Below are positions 39,390-56,400 of a DNA stretch of 64,000 nucleotides, one piece after another; position 1 is the first letter of the stretch, and every line of letters begins with the position of its first letter. The stretch is from Tillus elongatus. Lineage: Eukaryota > Arthropoda > Insecta > Coleoptera > Cleridae. A program made the position numbers and the translations under genes. Under the pieces are notes generated by a model. That model saw nothing but the letters and a program-made list of their open reading frames with translations, searched no databases and was not told the DNA's origin. Where the stretch lies: assembly GCA_964006375.1 (NCBI GenBank), contig OZ023262.1, forward strand, positions 50,352,960 through 50,416,959, written 5' to 3'.

Positions 39390-40085
39390 CCCCCATTACT
39401 ATGAATACAAATATTGCATCGCTTTAAAACTAAATAAGTTGCTTTACTAACACACAGTCGGTATTTGTACACGCTTCAGTAACAGCGTCTTTCAGTTCAT
39501 TAATATTTAAATACGTTTTTTTATACACTGAGTTTTTACGCATCCCCACAAAAAAATACAAAACAGAAAAGTCGGGTGACCGTGGTGGCCATAAAACTGG
39601 ACCGTTTCTGCCAACACAAGCATCAGAAAATTTCTGGTTTAAATAATGTCGTACTTGTTGAGAATTATGACGAGGAGCACCGTCATACTGAAACCACTTC
39701 TAATATCTCGTCTCCTGGTTTAAACCATCTAACATATCTTCTAGGCTTTTTCGAAGAAATTGCAGATACAAATCACCATTTACATTTTCTTCAAAGATAG
39801 AGGGACCAAGAAATTTTAATCAAATTACACCACACCAAACATTAAACTCAAATTTAACTTGTTGCCTTGTTACGCAACGGCGATTTTCTTGTTGCCAAAT
39901 GTATTCGTTGTGTCTATTTAACACACTACAATTGGTAAAGCGTGTTTCGTCGGTCCACAAAATTTTATACGGAAATTGTGCATCTTGTTGGCATTTGCTT
40001 TTAAACCATGTGCAAAATTCTACACGCTTTTCTTTGTTCCCTAAATGTAATTTCCAAGGTAAAAAAGAACAGAACAAGGCTATAC
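39390..40085 (-). pseudogene. Mariner-like transposase, catalytic part
   Basis: On the minus strand: KLHLGNKEKRVEFCTWFKSK, then KILWTDETRFTNCSVLNRHN (first catalytic Asp), VKFEFNVWCGVI and a frame break. It continues FLGPSIFEENVNGDLYLQFL, QYDGAPRHNSQQVRHYLN (second Asp) and GPVLWPPRSPDFSVLYFF (third Asp, 36 residues later, LTPLDFF changed to FSVLYFF), then KKTYLNINELKDAVTEAC. Several stops interrupt it. The N-terminal domain lies 3 kb away at 43080-43450 because another element inserted at the LHLG position. A third DUF4817-type family, distinct from family A and from the intact gene. Confidence 0.8.
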
Positions 40086-40654
40086 TCCAGACTGAATTTA
40101 TTTAGTAAAAGTCCTACGACATTACAAAAAATGGTTGTGTCAGAAATAAAGTTTCTGGTAGGTCGGCAAGTATCACACGATACAAGCAGTTACAAAACTC
40201 TAAACAGTCTTACAAGCAAAGTCTAAACACAAACTAAAGTCAACGCTAACATGCTCTACAACAGTTACATTTATAAAATCAAAACTAAAAGTTAAAAGTT
40301 GAGAATTTTAAAACATCAAAATGTCCAAAGCTTGGTCGAGGCACATCCAAGCAGCAAAAACAACAATGCAAAAGCAGTAAAAATAGCAAAAAACAGGTAT
40401 AAACCCGTGTAAATTAAGTTTAAAAGTGCACTAACACACCACAATCTAAGGTCTTTAAACAAATAGATAGAGAAGCTGTCAAGGCAGGCTGCACAACCAG
40501 AACAGAACTTTCAGAGAAAAACACTGAGTTAAACCTATGATACCTATAAAGAATAAAACCAAAATGGCTAAACATACTTACGTTTTGTTATTTATAACAG
40601 GAACTGAACTTTACAAGAAATCTATCATAGTAGCTGTTTTCATCGACTGTCGCT

Positions 40655-42565
<1,911 letters not shown>

Positions 42566-43079
42566 CTGTCGCTTTTATTTCCCTGCACTATATGGGTGAA
42601 GGCAGAATCAGAAGCATCAAAACCTCAAATCACAGCAATGGACAAATGGCAATACAAATAAAAATTTCGCATTTAAAATGGAGGACAGTTAAAAGCCGAA
42701 TATCTGAAGTGAACGGAAAGGAGGCAAACAAATGAACTACGACTTTTAGCTAAAAGTGACAAGTGACAGACAAGTGACTTTGACATCTACCCGGCCGTGC
42801 CGAGCAGCACAGAACAAGTAACATATCCGGGCTCCTTGACTCCACAGAATACTTAGGTTTTTCACTGTATATGGCACTAGTTCAGTACGAGAAACTTTGT
42901 TTCTGACACAACCACCTTTTGTAATGTTTGAGGAAGCCCCTGAGGATGGCCAGATATATGGGCCTAAACGCGTATGGCTTTTACTAAATAAATTCAGTCC
43001 GGAGTATAACCTTGTTCTGTTCTTTTTTACCTTGGAAATATGTCTAACCCAGACGTTGTGACGTTCAGAAATCACACCC

Positions 43080-43450
43080 TAAATGCAAAGTTTGAGAGAC
43101 CGATAGTTTGTAAGGGTAAAATCTATACCACGGTGCGCTGGGAAAAACTGGCTTCTTCTGCAATTTCTCGAGTTGAAATTTTTGAATTTTGACTTACCAT
43201 GGCCAAAACGTTTACCTCTACAGCTTCATTTATTATTCCGTTTCCTTGTTTTGGCTTGGTGGAACTTCTGTACATACCCAAATTATCGTACAATCTCTTA
43301 AAAGTGTTTACGGATGATTAGCGCGGTCAAAATACTTTTGAAAATAATATGCGCGAGCGTGTGTAACATGTTTGTCACATTTTATGTACGACTCAATGAT
43401 ATCACACTTTTCTTCATGAGAAAAATAGATTGTTGCAAAAATACAACCTT
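43080..43450 (-). pseudogene. Mariner-like transposase, N-terminal part
   Basis: Reverse complement reads IYFSHEEKCDIIESYIKCDK and then HARAYYFQKYFDRANHP, a DUF4817 helix-turn-helix, with a frame break. It continues VLAMVSQNSKISTREIAEEA and SFSQRTVV, the second helix-turn-helix. The gene then reaches the edge of the nested element near the LHLG codons, whose continuation is at 40085. With 39390-40085 it makes one full-length gene interrupted by about 3 kb. Confidence 0.7.
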
Positions 43451-44130
43451 AAATGTCAAAAGTAATAACTAAAGATGATGTTTTTGCTCATTACCATGGT
43501 AACCATATTCTTATGTCTTATAATAGGTAACTATGATTAAGTGAGAAACAACAGAAATAATAGCCGGAAGAAGCTTATTCTTCCAGTTAACGTTATCGTG
43601 TGCTATATATCTGGAATCATTATAAAATGCCGCATCTAATGCGGTTATAATGAGATAAGATCGGGATATCATGGATACTTGACTTTAGGGACATAATACA
43701 AATTTGCCCTTTCATGCAATTTTCCACATGAAGTGTGACATGTGATATACCAAAATATTCAGCAAAAAATACTTTATCCGCTGACTGAAAAATGCAATAT
43801 GGCGGCCATAATAAAAAAAATGTTGACTATCGTCCTTCGGAAATCTGACGGAAATCGACAAAACTAATACCACCACTCGATTCATCACATTATTTTGTTT
43901 AAAATTACGTTTAGATTTTTAAAAAACGCACCACAAGTAACGGAGATATGAGAAAAAATCGATTTTTCCGAAATTCGGTTTTTCTAGATTATCTCCGGAA
44001 CTACTCGGAATTTTTTAAATATGAAAAATGATTTGAACTTAGCTCAAAATTCTGCAATTGTTGTTTAATTTGACCAACTTTGTATGTCTTATATTTTCCG
44101 AGATCCCACCACTATCCATGGAAAAAACTC

Positions 44131-44135
<5 letters not shown>

Positions 44136-44194
<59 letters not shown>
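44136..44194. repeat. (TA)n microsatellite
   Basis: 59-bp TA tract that starts at the terminal TA of the 38.7-44.1 kb foldback. Confidence 0.95.
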
Positions 44195-44198
<4 letters not shown>

Positions 44199-44870
44199 TA
44201 CAAGTTTCGTAAAAAAGCGTAGATCATTTCTATGAAAATTTGCTTTTCCAAGGGTCCCTGTTATGCAAAGACTTTTTGATAGGTTTCTCATTGATTTTGA
44301 CCGAACATTAAACCTAAAACATAAAGTTGCTAATTTTATAGACCTTGTTAGTCTGTTCTTCATTGATTATTTGATACAACCAGAATATTACAAAGTAGGC
44401 TACTTATTATAACAGAGCTAAACGACATACACAGACGTTATAACCAGAAACTTATAAAACTCTTCGTCATCGAATAACACAAGAGTATTCTCGTAATTTG
44501 TTGGAAATTATCCCCCTTTATCGAAGGAGAGGACATACAACAGTTGACTGTTTTTGTCGGCTTGCCGGTGGATCCATTAAGAGCTTGGTATCGACCTGAT
44601 TTTGAGATGAAACTGGAGAACGAGAGGAGCATTGCAGACGACTTGCGGAGAATCGGCAGGGCTCTGCTGCGAATTCCCACCTAGAATGCGAACTTAAATC
44701 ACTGTTGAGACAGGACATGAATCAAGAGAATTTCTCATGAAAATAGTGGTATGTATTCTAAAAGATGTTATTTTCTTCTTTTACTGAAATGCGTTTATGC
44801 GAACATAATCCGCCGATTGGAGATTTGAACCTGTGATGAGCACAGAACGTGAATTTAATCGTAGTCAATA
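44195..44870. other. Unassigned; short plus-strand frame 44478-44684
   Basis: A frame without an initiating Met, about 68 codons, reads LPVDPLRAWYRPDFEMKLEN and ENERSIADDLRRIGRALLRI and ends in a stop at 44682-44684. Its codon composition is less AT-rich than the surroundings, so it might be an exon or element remnant, but I recognise no family. Confidence 0.3.
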
Positions 44871-45115
44871 CAGGGTGAGGATCTTAGTGTTACAAGACAT
44901 TGTCTGAAAAAGGGTTCGAAGTATTTTAATAAAAATTCGATGGGGTATACATAGGACAAGGGGGCAGATTTTAAAATACCTTTCATACCTACCCCTCTCA
45001 CATTTTGAATGGCGGGTGGACACTTAATTGTCAAATAGAAAATTATACCAAATACTATATAATGACAATACGAGACACTCCTATGCTTTAGCATTGGTGA
45101 TATTTGTGACAAGTG
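44871..45115. mobile_element. MITE fragment, GGTGAGGAT family
   Basis: TACAGGGTGAGGATCTTAGTG opens it, with TTTTAATAAAAATTCG and ATTTTGAATGGCGGGTGGAC as in the complete copy at 46200-46672. The right end is missing. Confidence 0.6.
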
Positions 45116-46199
45116 AACAGCATGAATAATTCTGTAAATTTCTCTTACCCATAATCTTATTTCATCATAATCTAAAGTACTACCTTGAAACAGTCGTTAA
45201 ACTACTATTTCAAGGTATAGGAATATACTAAAAGCTGTTTCTGAGGATATTAAGTTACAATCCGTACTTACCTATAAATAATTGTTCTAGGTATAAATGG
45301 TGGCACAGTACTCAATTTGCTATATCTCTACATGAAAACTGTCTTATTAATCTAATATTTTAAAATATGTAACTGATATACTTAGTACATAATTAAGTAA
45401 TTGTGCAGATGAAAGGTGAGACTAACTCTTACTTTCGTGAATAAATTTATTATAGGGCTGAATCTGCTATTTCTACTTGTCTCTTTAAAAACTTGTCTTG
45501 GGAAGATAATTAAAAGCCTTTACCAAGTAAAATAATTTTAAATGTGAAAAAATGTGACAATTTATGCCATACTAAAATAAAAAAGGACACAGAAAAATAT
45601 AGAAAAACAGTTTTCTTATACCATTTATTATTAATGCAAAACGTTTTTTGCCTTCATATTTCTTTTTTTTTATGCACTGGAAGACAAGTTATGATTGAAG
45701 TCTTTTAACCATCCGTTTACGAAGTTTATTTATAAATAGGTACATGATGGTAAATATTACACAATAAATTATCTTCTGCGAACTGTACATATTGGCATAA
45801 AAGTAATTCTCAATTTGTCTTCTGCTTCAAATCATATTCACGTTTCGCCATCCTTTGGAAACCTATGAAATGTCTTTGACATATTTAGCACGTTATAATT
45901 CGAACAATTATAGATTGCACAAACCCAACCACTAACATTAATTGTAAAAAACACAGCTCAAACTTAATTATACACAGTTAAACACCAGCAATTGCTAGTG
46001 TTACACGTTCTCGAACGACGTAACATCAGTACTATCCGCTAGGGGCGCTGATATTCTTGAAACACGAAATCAGCCGGGTGTCCTGTATTGTCATTATTAT
46101 ATAGTATTTGATTATACTTTCTACGAAAATTCGCTTTTTTTGTGAAAAATTACGTAGGATGTCAAAAGTTGCATATACTTTATTTGCTGACTCCCTAAG
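45116..46199. other. No gene seen
   Basis: About 1.1 kb of AT-rich DNA. No inverted repeats or convincing frames; I cannot assign it. Confidence 0.4.
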
Positions 46200-46672
46200 A
46201 AGGTGAGGATTTTAAAGTGTTACGGGGTAATATCAAAAAATGGTTTGAAATATTTTAATAAAGATTCGGTGAGTTAATTGACAACTGACAGAGTTAAAGA
46301 TAAAACCAAAAATTTGGTGACGTAATTGGAAGACAGGAAGACAAATTTTAAGATACTTTTGACATCTACCCCCTGTTCACATTTTAAGTAACGGGTGGCA
46401 ACATTGAAATGTTAAATCGAAAGGTGTGTTCTCTTTCCGAAAATTCGATTATCTATTCCAAACTACGTAAGCATGCCAAATAGTCGCAAAGGTATACATT
46501 TCCATTTGACATTTCACAGTTGCTACCTGTCATTGAAAATGTGGAAAGAAAGTGAATGCCAAAGGTATATTTAAATCTCTCTCACAGTCTGCCAATTATG
46601 TCACAAATTTTTATCAAAATATTTAAATTGTTTTCCCAATATTGCTTTGGAACACTTTAAAATCTTCACCTT
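46200..46672. mobile_element. Complete MITE with TIRs
   Basis: AAGGTGAGGATTTTAAAGTGTT and its inverse AACACTTTAAAATCTTCACCTT are about 470 bp apart. There is no coding sequence. Relatives are 44871-45115 and the piggyBac target around 59801/62206. Confidence 0.75.
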
Positions 46673-46823
46673 TTATAATAATAATGTAGCAAGGGCATTG
46701 TGGTAGCACACTTGAAAGATAACTTGAAATGATTCCAGAAAAGCCGAGCTGCTTTTCGTGGTCTACAAACACATCCAAGCTATTTACATAGGAAATATAT
46801 CCGCATTGTTTCGTCACACACAC

Positions 46824-46825
<2 letters not shown>

Positions 46826-46908
<83 letters not shown>
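46826..46908. repeat. (CA)n/(TA)n microsatellite
   Basis: CACACACACAGA followed by TA repeats, ending at the left tip of a family A mariner (GGGTGGCGCATTG). Confidence 0.95.
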
Positions 46909-48934
<2,026 letters not shown>

Positions 48935-48935
<1 letters not shown>

Positions 48936-49290
48936 CAAATCTAATTGCTTTGGGTATAGGGAATGCTTAGCAAAAAAAGTATAATGAGAGTACTTTCCGA
49001 CAGTTACATAATATGCGGGGTGATCGATTTAATTAAAATTAACAAAATCAATCATTTTTATAAATTTTAACAATAATTAAAAAGCTACGCTGCAATAGAT
49101 CATTGTTCTTGTACTCCTTTTAAATTATACAGGGCGCTAAACTTGTTACGATTTTCTTGGAAAATTTGTTATAACCCTTGAAACACCCTGTAACATTGTA
49201 AGTAAATTCAAATGCTTGCTACGATTGCGCCAATTTGTACTTTGATATGTCAAAAGACACAGAATATACTGGACTTTATCGTGAAACTTA
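48935..49290. other. Mariner-type MITE scraps
   Basis: TTATACAGGGCGCTAAACTTG (about 49126) and AAACACCCTGTAACATTGTA (about 49180) are Tc1/mariner-like ends in inverse orientation about 70 bp apart. Otherwise nothing is recognised. Confidence 0.4.
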
Positions 49291-49760
49291 CCGCGGATAC
49301 GGGTTCTAGGCTGCCTAGTTCGCGTTCATTTAAGGAAAACTTTTCAAAATTTAAAAGTCGCAATCTTCTCGTTAGCGAATTTTTTCTACAAAAATTATAT
49401 ACTATTAAACCACAAACTCTATAACCAAAACGACTATCAAACCATCAGAGAACGAGTCTATTTGAAATGAATTTTCTGAAATTATTTTAGTAACAGGGTT
49501 GAAGCAGAAACTTAATGCGTAGTAAAACACATTTTTACAACATTTTTTGTACATAACTCGCATTTGTTTCAATACATGTGTCTAACAATTGCAGATTTTG
49601 ACGTTTAAAATCGCGACTTTTGATGTTCAGAAGAAAAACAATGAAATTTTCAAAGTAATTTTTCTGGTATTTCGTGACCTTTTTGCGCCAAGCACACTTA
49701 TTCTCTGTCTGTAATATTTCATAAATTTTGTTAACCACACACACGCGAATTGAAGAAATT
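49291..49760 (-). repeat. Long HINE variant, partial
   Basis: Begins in the 5' block (GCGGATACGGGTTCTAGGCT, CTAGTTCGCGTTCATTT, GTTAGCGAATTTTTTCTAC) and continues with the long-variant body (CATCAGAGAACGAGTCTATT, TTGACGTTTAAAATCGCGAC). Confidence 0.55.
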
Positions 49761-50022
49761 AAACACTGAAATATGTTTGGTACTGAAGTAATTTATTCTC
49801 CCCAATCTCAACCTGAAACCACTTCAAGGTTTGAAACAAATTAAATTTTGATATCTGATCGATACAAACACTGTTCGGATACCGCATGTAATATAAACCG
49901 CCTTCACAATGCGAAGTATCGATATCTAATTTTGATAGAACGTTATTTACATTCCGTTCGATAGAAATGTGACATATTCTTGATGTCACTAAAATGTATT
50001 ATCTAATGTAGAATAAAAACTC
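49761..50022. other. No gene seen
   Basis: Short stretch without recognised repeats. Confidence 0.35.
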
Positions 50023-50575
<553 letters not shown>

Positions 50576-51213
50576 TTACAAATGAACTTTAATAAGATAT
50601 TATGCTGTGACAATACCTCTCTTAAGCACCCTAAAATATAATCAAAATGTGCACAGTTATATATGTTTTATTTCTTTTTCCCTTGTCTTAATACACTACA
50701 TATTTTATGACAATCGATTTAATTTACTTATTTGATTTCATAAATAGTCGGTTAATAGTGACTTGGAATGAAGTAGACACCACATCTTCAAACATATTAA
50801 GAGAATATGAGTAAATCAACAGCAACTGGGAATGAATTCGGTCAGTCGCCCAGCCACGTGGTTAAAAAACACTGTTTGTATGAGTGGTTACAACTCTACC
50901 TCTAAATAAAAGGACTGTAACAGCGGCAGAAGCAGAAGTCAATGGAAGATGTGTGTATTCGGAAAGAAACTATTGACTATTAATAACAACAATTGACTAA
51001 AAACGCTGCGAGTTGTAAGGCAAAAATAATTATACTACAGAGGTGATAAATGATAATAAATTACAATAGGGTTATATATAATCGTAAATGCTTCCAATGA
51101 TTAACAATCATTGAATTCAGTATTATTGACATTTCTCGGAAACTTACAAATGAATTTCATGAGTCAATGAGAAAAGCATTGACTAACCAACAGCAACCAC
51201 ATACTTATGATTT
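50576..51213. repeat. Unassigned DNA, partly duplicated at 9880-10243
   Basis: About 50865-51213 is the second copy of the segment at 9880-10243. The first ~290 bases hold nothing I recognise. Confidence 0.65.
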
Positions 51214-51714
<501 letters not shown>

Positions 51715-51869
51715 GGGAAGAATGCGCTGAATACTATCAGAACAAAAAAATCTTATAAGTACCATCTCGGAATAGGAAAACGGCTTAACGCAGTAAGTGC
51801 GTAGGCAATTTTCACAAAAATGTTTCAAATTTCAAATATGTTTTTTAAAGGAGAGGCATTAAATTATAT

Positions 51870-53773
51870 ACAGGGTGGCGCATTGAAAACGAAACAGACC
51901 AATTTGCGTCCAGAGAATTTTTTTTAAGAAACGCTGTAACACGTCAATTTTAATATTGAGTGGGACATGTTTTGACATAAAACTCAACTTTGTTACATTA
52001 ACCCCTTAAGGGTGGTGATAACAACCCTTATATTTTAAATAGGGAACATGAGTCGAGTGTTACATCATTTGAAAACTCTTTCTTTTCTGAATTCAGCACA
52101 CTAATCTTTTTGGAAGTTTTATTAACTAGTTTAAAAATTATTCACAGTTGGAGTTGCAAGAACGTATTTTATTTATTGTGATAAGAAATGCACTCATTAG
52201 TCAATCTTTCGTTAAAAAAAACTAAAAAATTAAACCAAACGTTCAAAAATGTTTATTCAGTTAAGTAAGTGTTCAAATTGTTGACCACCAGCTTCCATAC
52301 AAAAGTACAAATTTTGTTCAAAACGAGCTCTGACTGTCTGAAGCATTTTTGGAGTTATTAGACGGCCTTCTTCAACAATGCGTCATCACAATTCTTCCAG
52401 AGATTCCGGTTCTGTTGCGTAAATTCTACTCTTTAAATGGCCTCATAGAAAGAACTTCAAAGGAGTTAAATCGGGTGATCTTGGGGGCCACTCAATAGCA
52501 CCTCTACGCCCAATCCATTATCCTGGAAACTCTCTGTTCAAAAAGTCCCTAACACGTTGTGAAAAATGCGGAGGAGCTCCATCTTGTTGAAACACTAATT
52601 GATTTTTTTGATAGCGATCATCATTTTCAACAATGTCAATTAGTAGAGGGTAAACGATATCTTCTAGTAACTCCAAATACGTTTCGCCACTCAAATTGCC
52701 ATCAAGAAAAATTGGTCCGATTAAACGGTCTCCAAAAATGCCAGTCCAGACACTCAAATTCTGTGGAGTTTGAGTGTGGACTTCGTGAAAATTTCTTGGA
52801 TTATTATTTGCCCAATAACGATAATTATGACGATTGACTGTAGAGTTTAATTAAAACGTACACTCGTCTGAAAAGCAGATATTGAACAGAAAGTTCCCGT
52901 TATCAGCTATTCGTGCAGTCATACCGTTACAAAACTTCAGCCGCCGATCAAAATCATCTTCATTCACTTGTTGTACAAGATGAATTTTATACGGGTGAAA
53001 TTTATGATGTTTCAATATTCGCTGAATAGTTCATCTATTGATGTTTGATATAGTGGCTAATTTTCTCGTGCTCAAAGTCGGGTCTGCAGCAATTTGTCCT
53101 AAAACTTCAATCTCAGTAGTCTCATTTCTAACCGGAAATTCACGTTCAGGATCCCGTTTTTTGTTGGCTACTGAACCACTTTTTCGAAACTTTGCAACTA
53201 ACTTCAAAATGTATTTTCTGTTAACATATCTGTTCGGATGTCGTTCATTCATCGTTTTTCAAAAAAAAAGAGTAATTATTTCAACTCTTTCTTCTACAGA
53301 ATACACCATTGTGAAATTAATTTTCGGTAGTACTATCAAGTATCAAACCGACCGATAAACTGAAATAATAAACCGCATTTCTCTCATTCCGATAAGAAAT
53401 GTTCTGATAGTCAATTTTTTGTTTACAAACCAACAAAACATTGACTATCAGCACATTTCTTATCGGAATGAGTGAAATGCGTTTTTGCATCTTTAACTGT
53501 GAATAATTTTTAAACGAGTTGATAAAACTTCCAAAAAAATTAGTGTGCTGAATTCAGAAAAGAGAGAGCTTTCAAATGATGTAACACTCGACCCATCTTC
53601 CCTATTTAAAATATAAGGGTTGTTATCATCACCCTTAAGGAGTTGATGTGACAAAGTTGAGTTTTATGTCAAAACATGTCGCCTCTCAATATTAAAATTG
53701 ACGTGTTTCAGCGTTTCTTAAAAAAAATTCTCTGGCAAATCGGTCTGTTTCGTTTTCAATGCCCCACCCTATA
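51870..53773 (-). mobile_element. Family A mariner with both ends
   Basis: Left tip TACAGGGTGGCGCATTGAAA (51870 on) and right tip ending TTTTCAATGCCCCACCCTATA (53773) define a 1.9-kb element. The inverted repeats extend about 250-270 bp inwards. A ~108-bp palindrome (53374-53481) lies between the repeat and the transposase start. It is the only family A copy here with both termini. Confidence 0.85.
52257..53309 (-). pseudogene. Family A mariner-like transposase, full length with stops
   Basis: Starts MVYSVEERVEIITLF at 53309, then a T-run shift removes about 8 residues before MNERHPNRYVNRKYILKLVA. Further motifs: [20 protein letters not shown] (second helix-turn-helix), LFNICFSDECTF (first Asp), SVWTGIFGDRLIGPIFLDGN, VFQQDGAPPHFSQRVRDFLN (second Asp), EWPPRSPDLTPLKFFL (third Asp, with DFF changed to KFF) and GGQQFEHLLN ending in a stop. 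Single stops occur in NINR*TIQ, CTF*LNS, FPG*WIG, FFL*GHL and EEL*RRI. The second and third Asp are 36 residues apart. This is the least damaged family A gene in the window but still clearly inactive. Confidence 0.88.
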
Positions 53774-54189
53774 TAACCATAACGCGCACCTATATAACCA
53801 TAATAATATAACCTATAAAGTAAAAATGAAATACAATATTTCATCAAGAAAACTTTATCATTTAAAAAGTACAAAAGTTCTCTGAAAATAAACTTGAAAT
53901 GGTCCCGAAACAACTGATCCGAATTTCCTCGCCAGCAAACCTCTTTGAGCTATTTAGCTACCTAACCAGTGTAATTATTTACAAAAAGCTGTTCGACAAA
54001 ACTTTGACAAAAAATTACATTAAAATTTCCAAACAATTTCATTCATAAATGTTTATTTTGCAAAAATTAGGATGTTATGTTATGAAAATTATATTTTTTG
54101 CGAATTGCTTATTTTTGTTCGCAAAAATTGGAAAAGATTTTTTTTTTCAATTACTGTAAACATTTATTATTAATTACTAACAAAGAGTG

Positions 54190-54720
54190 AAATGTAAGGC
54201 AGGAGTCGCCATCTCGTTGCGGAACCAAGTAGTATGTTGTCACGGCAACTCCAAATAACACAAAATGTTATAAAATAGAGACTATGTACAACCAATTTAG
54301 TAAATTGTCAGCCCTGGCTTATTTCTTTCCTAATATAGGGACAATGTATGTAAGGCTAGATGTATTCCCATCACAATTAGAACCGCAGAGAGGTTTCGCT
54401 CTAATTAGAACTCGTCAGTACGGTATACTAATTGCAGTGAGAACACACCTATACAGTAATCCGGCTATAGTAGCCAGCCTCACAGCACAAAGTGAGATGT
54501 AAGAAAGGAGTCGCCATCTCGTTGCGGAACCAAGTAGTATATTGTCACGACAGCCCCAAATAATAATTAGAACGAAACCGGTCTGTGGCTCTAATTGTGG
54601 TGAGAATATATCTAGCCTTACATACATTGTCCATATATTAGGGAAGAAATGGGCCAGGGCTGACAATTTACAAAATTGTTAGTTGATTGTACACAGTCTC
54701 TATTTTATAACATAATTTAT
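54190..54720. repeat. Repeat cluster, unassigned family
   Basis: AGGAGTCGCCATCTCGTTGC and CCAAGTAGTATGTTGTCACG occur at 54200 and again directly at 54507. The segment with AGCCCTGGC...ATTTCTTTCC at about 54310 is repeated inverted at about 54640-54665. A third copy lies at 59255-59420. No protein is recognised. Confidence 0.6.
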
Positions 54721-54727
54721 AACATTA

Positions 54728-54957
54728 TTACGCCTTATTGCTCCCCAGACTTGTCACCAATCGAACAGGTGTGGGATATAATTGGAAATCGACTGGATAA
54801 TTTACCCTAACCACTAAATAACCTATTTGACTTGTCACCGAATTCAAGAAGCCTGAGATGACATTCCTCAGGATATCATAAATCATTTAATTTCCAGCAT
54901 GCCTCGAAGAGTTATCGAATGTATAAAAATCCGCGGTAGTTTTACTCATTATTAAAT
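54728..54957 (+). pseudogene. Tc1-like transposase C-terminus
   Basis: Reads PYCSPDLSPIEQVWDIIGNR then LDNLP and a stop. Later comes SMPRRVIECIKIRGSFTHY and the final stop at 54957. SPDLSPIEQVWD is the third-catalytic-residue block of Tc1-type enzymes, and MPRRV...CI..RG is their usual C-terminal end. About 75 codons are left, with a stop after LDNLP and a frame shift. It belongs to a different family from the DUF4817 transposases in this window. Confidence 0.75.
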
Positions 54958-54971
54958 AACTTTGTTATTTT

Positions 54972-55620
54972 AGTGAATTTTCGTAGAGAAAATTCACTAA
55001 TGGGGAGATACCAATTTTTGAATTTTGAAAAACTTTTTGCAAATGAGCGCGAACTAGGACCCCTAGAACCCATATCCGGGGTCAATTTCAATTTTTATAT
55101 GTTAAAAAAAATCTTGGTTTTTCTCAAAACGTCAAAGTCACGATTTAAACGTCAAAATTGGTAATATTTAGGCAATGAACCTGAAAGTAATATGAGCTAT
55201 GGAAAGAAAATGTCTCAAGAAGAATATTTTACAAACCCTGAAATCTTGGTTTCAACCGACATTGTCCTTCCATTTACAAAAATATTCCGAAAAAATTCAT
55301 TTCAAATAGACCCTTTCTCTGATGCTTTGGTAGTAGTGTTGGCTAAAGAGTTTATTGTTTAATGGTATATCATTTTTTCGAATTTTCGTAAAAAATCATT
55401 AAAGCTCAATATATCCGTTATTATGCAAGTTACGAAAAAAAAGTATACATTAATTATAGGGTGTCTTGAGCTACATCTTAAAAAATAATTTCCACAATTA
55501 CAGGGTGGCCCATAAGTCGTTGCTGATTCAAATTATCTTTTTTTTTAATCGAACAAGCCCTATGTTATTGCATTGTTGCATTTTCAATCGAAATACAATA
55601 CATCCTTGTAAGAAAAGAAA
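54972..55620 (+). repeat. Long HINE variant
   Basis: 5' palindrome TAGTGAATTTTCGTAGAGAA...TTCACTAATGGGGAG, 5' block CGCGAACTAGGACCCCTAGA and ATATCCGGGGTCAATTTC, then the long body (AAACGTCAAAGTCACGATTT, GACCCTTTCTCTGATGCTTTG, TACAGGGTGGCCCATAAGTC). There is no TA tract at its usual place, only TTTTATATGTTAAAA. Confidence 0.65.
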
Positions 55621-55928
55621 TTCGGGACGCAGCAAGTGCGTTATGGTAGCGAATTTTCATTAAATGCTTCAAATTTGAAAGCTCAATTTGCTATTAACCT
55701 ATAAGGTGGACCAGGAAACCAGTTTTTTCTGGAACAATTTAAGTTTACTTTCGGAAATTTTTGTACGTTTCCAAACCATAAAAATATTTTGATAAAACAT
55801 GGCACATTGTATCTACTATATAGATTATACTGGTAACTAAATTTTATGCCTGCTTTCTTAACAAAACATATTTGCTATTAAAAACATTTTTATGAAAATT
55901 CACTACCATAACGCACTTGCTGCGTCGT
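55621..55928. mobile_element. Third copy of the two-hairpin HINE derivative (inverted)
   Basis: CGGGACGCAGCAAGTGCGTT opens it and AACGCACTTGCTGCGTCG closes it. The body is the reverse complement of 30538-30852. Confidence 0.75.
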
Positions 55929-56042
55929 TTAATATTTTAGTAATCATGCCATGTAATGATTTTTTAAGTTTGATTAAACACAAATTTGTATACATTTTAA
56001 TAAAATTGGTCACTAAGTGTTCGGATTGTTTTGAAAATACAT

Positions 56043-56160
56043 ATAAAAATTGAAACTGATCCCGGGATATGTGCTCTAGGGGGATTAGTTTGCTCTTATT
56101 TGAAAGAATTGGTTCAAAATCAAAAAGCCGCGATCTCCTTATTAGTGAATTTATTATACG
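56043..56160 (-). repeat. HINE 5' block
   Basis: ATATAAAAATTGAAACTGATC, GGGATATGTGCTCTAGGGGG and ATTAGTGAATTTATTATACG. Truncated on both sides. Confidence 0.55.
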
Positions 56161-56189
56161 ACAATCACTTGAACAAGACGCTTGCCGAC

Positions 56190-56400
56190 ATAGTGACATC
56201 GTGCTGCTCGGCTTGATTCGTGTAACGGCAGATCAAATTCGAATGGTGAACGGAATCGTGTTGTGTTCTCTGACGAGTTCTTATTCTGTCTTTGGGTCCA
56301 CAATGGTCGCAGAAGAGAAATACAATTACGTAAAGAACGCAAAATTTTTGATTTTGCTGTGAAACGGCATACGGCCCTTACACATGGGTGATGGTATGAC
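56190..56400 (+). pseudogene. Tc1-like transposase middle fragment
   Basis: One frame reads NRVVFSDEFLFCLWVHNGRR then REIQLRKERKIFDFAVKRHT and ALTHG. FSDE with the following R/L-FCL and DGR-like segment is the first catalytic Asp region of Tc1-type transposases, and HG(V)MVWG would come next. The rest is lost. It cannot be continuous with the C-terminus at 54728-54957, which lies upstream on the same strand. Confidence 0.7.

Noticed and set aside
45116..46199. Possible element ends around the TTTATTAT-rich sequence
   Set aside because: I could not find a matching inverted or direct partner inside the window.
53676..54060. Short plus-strand frame following the family A element
   Set aside because: It begins in the element's terminal repeat and continues in worn HINE sequence (AACCTATAAAGTAAAAATGA); no gene.
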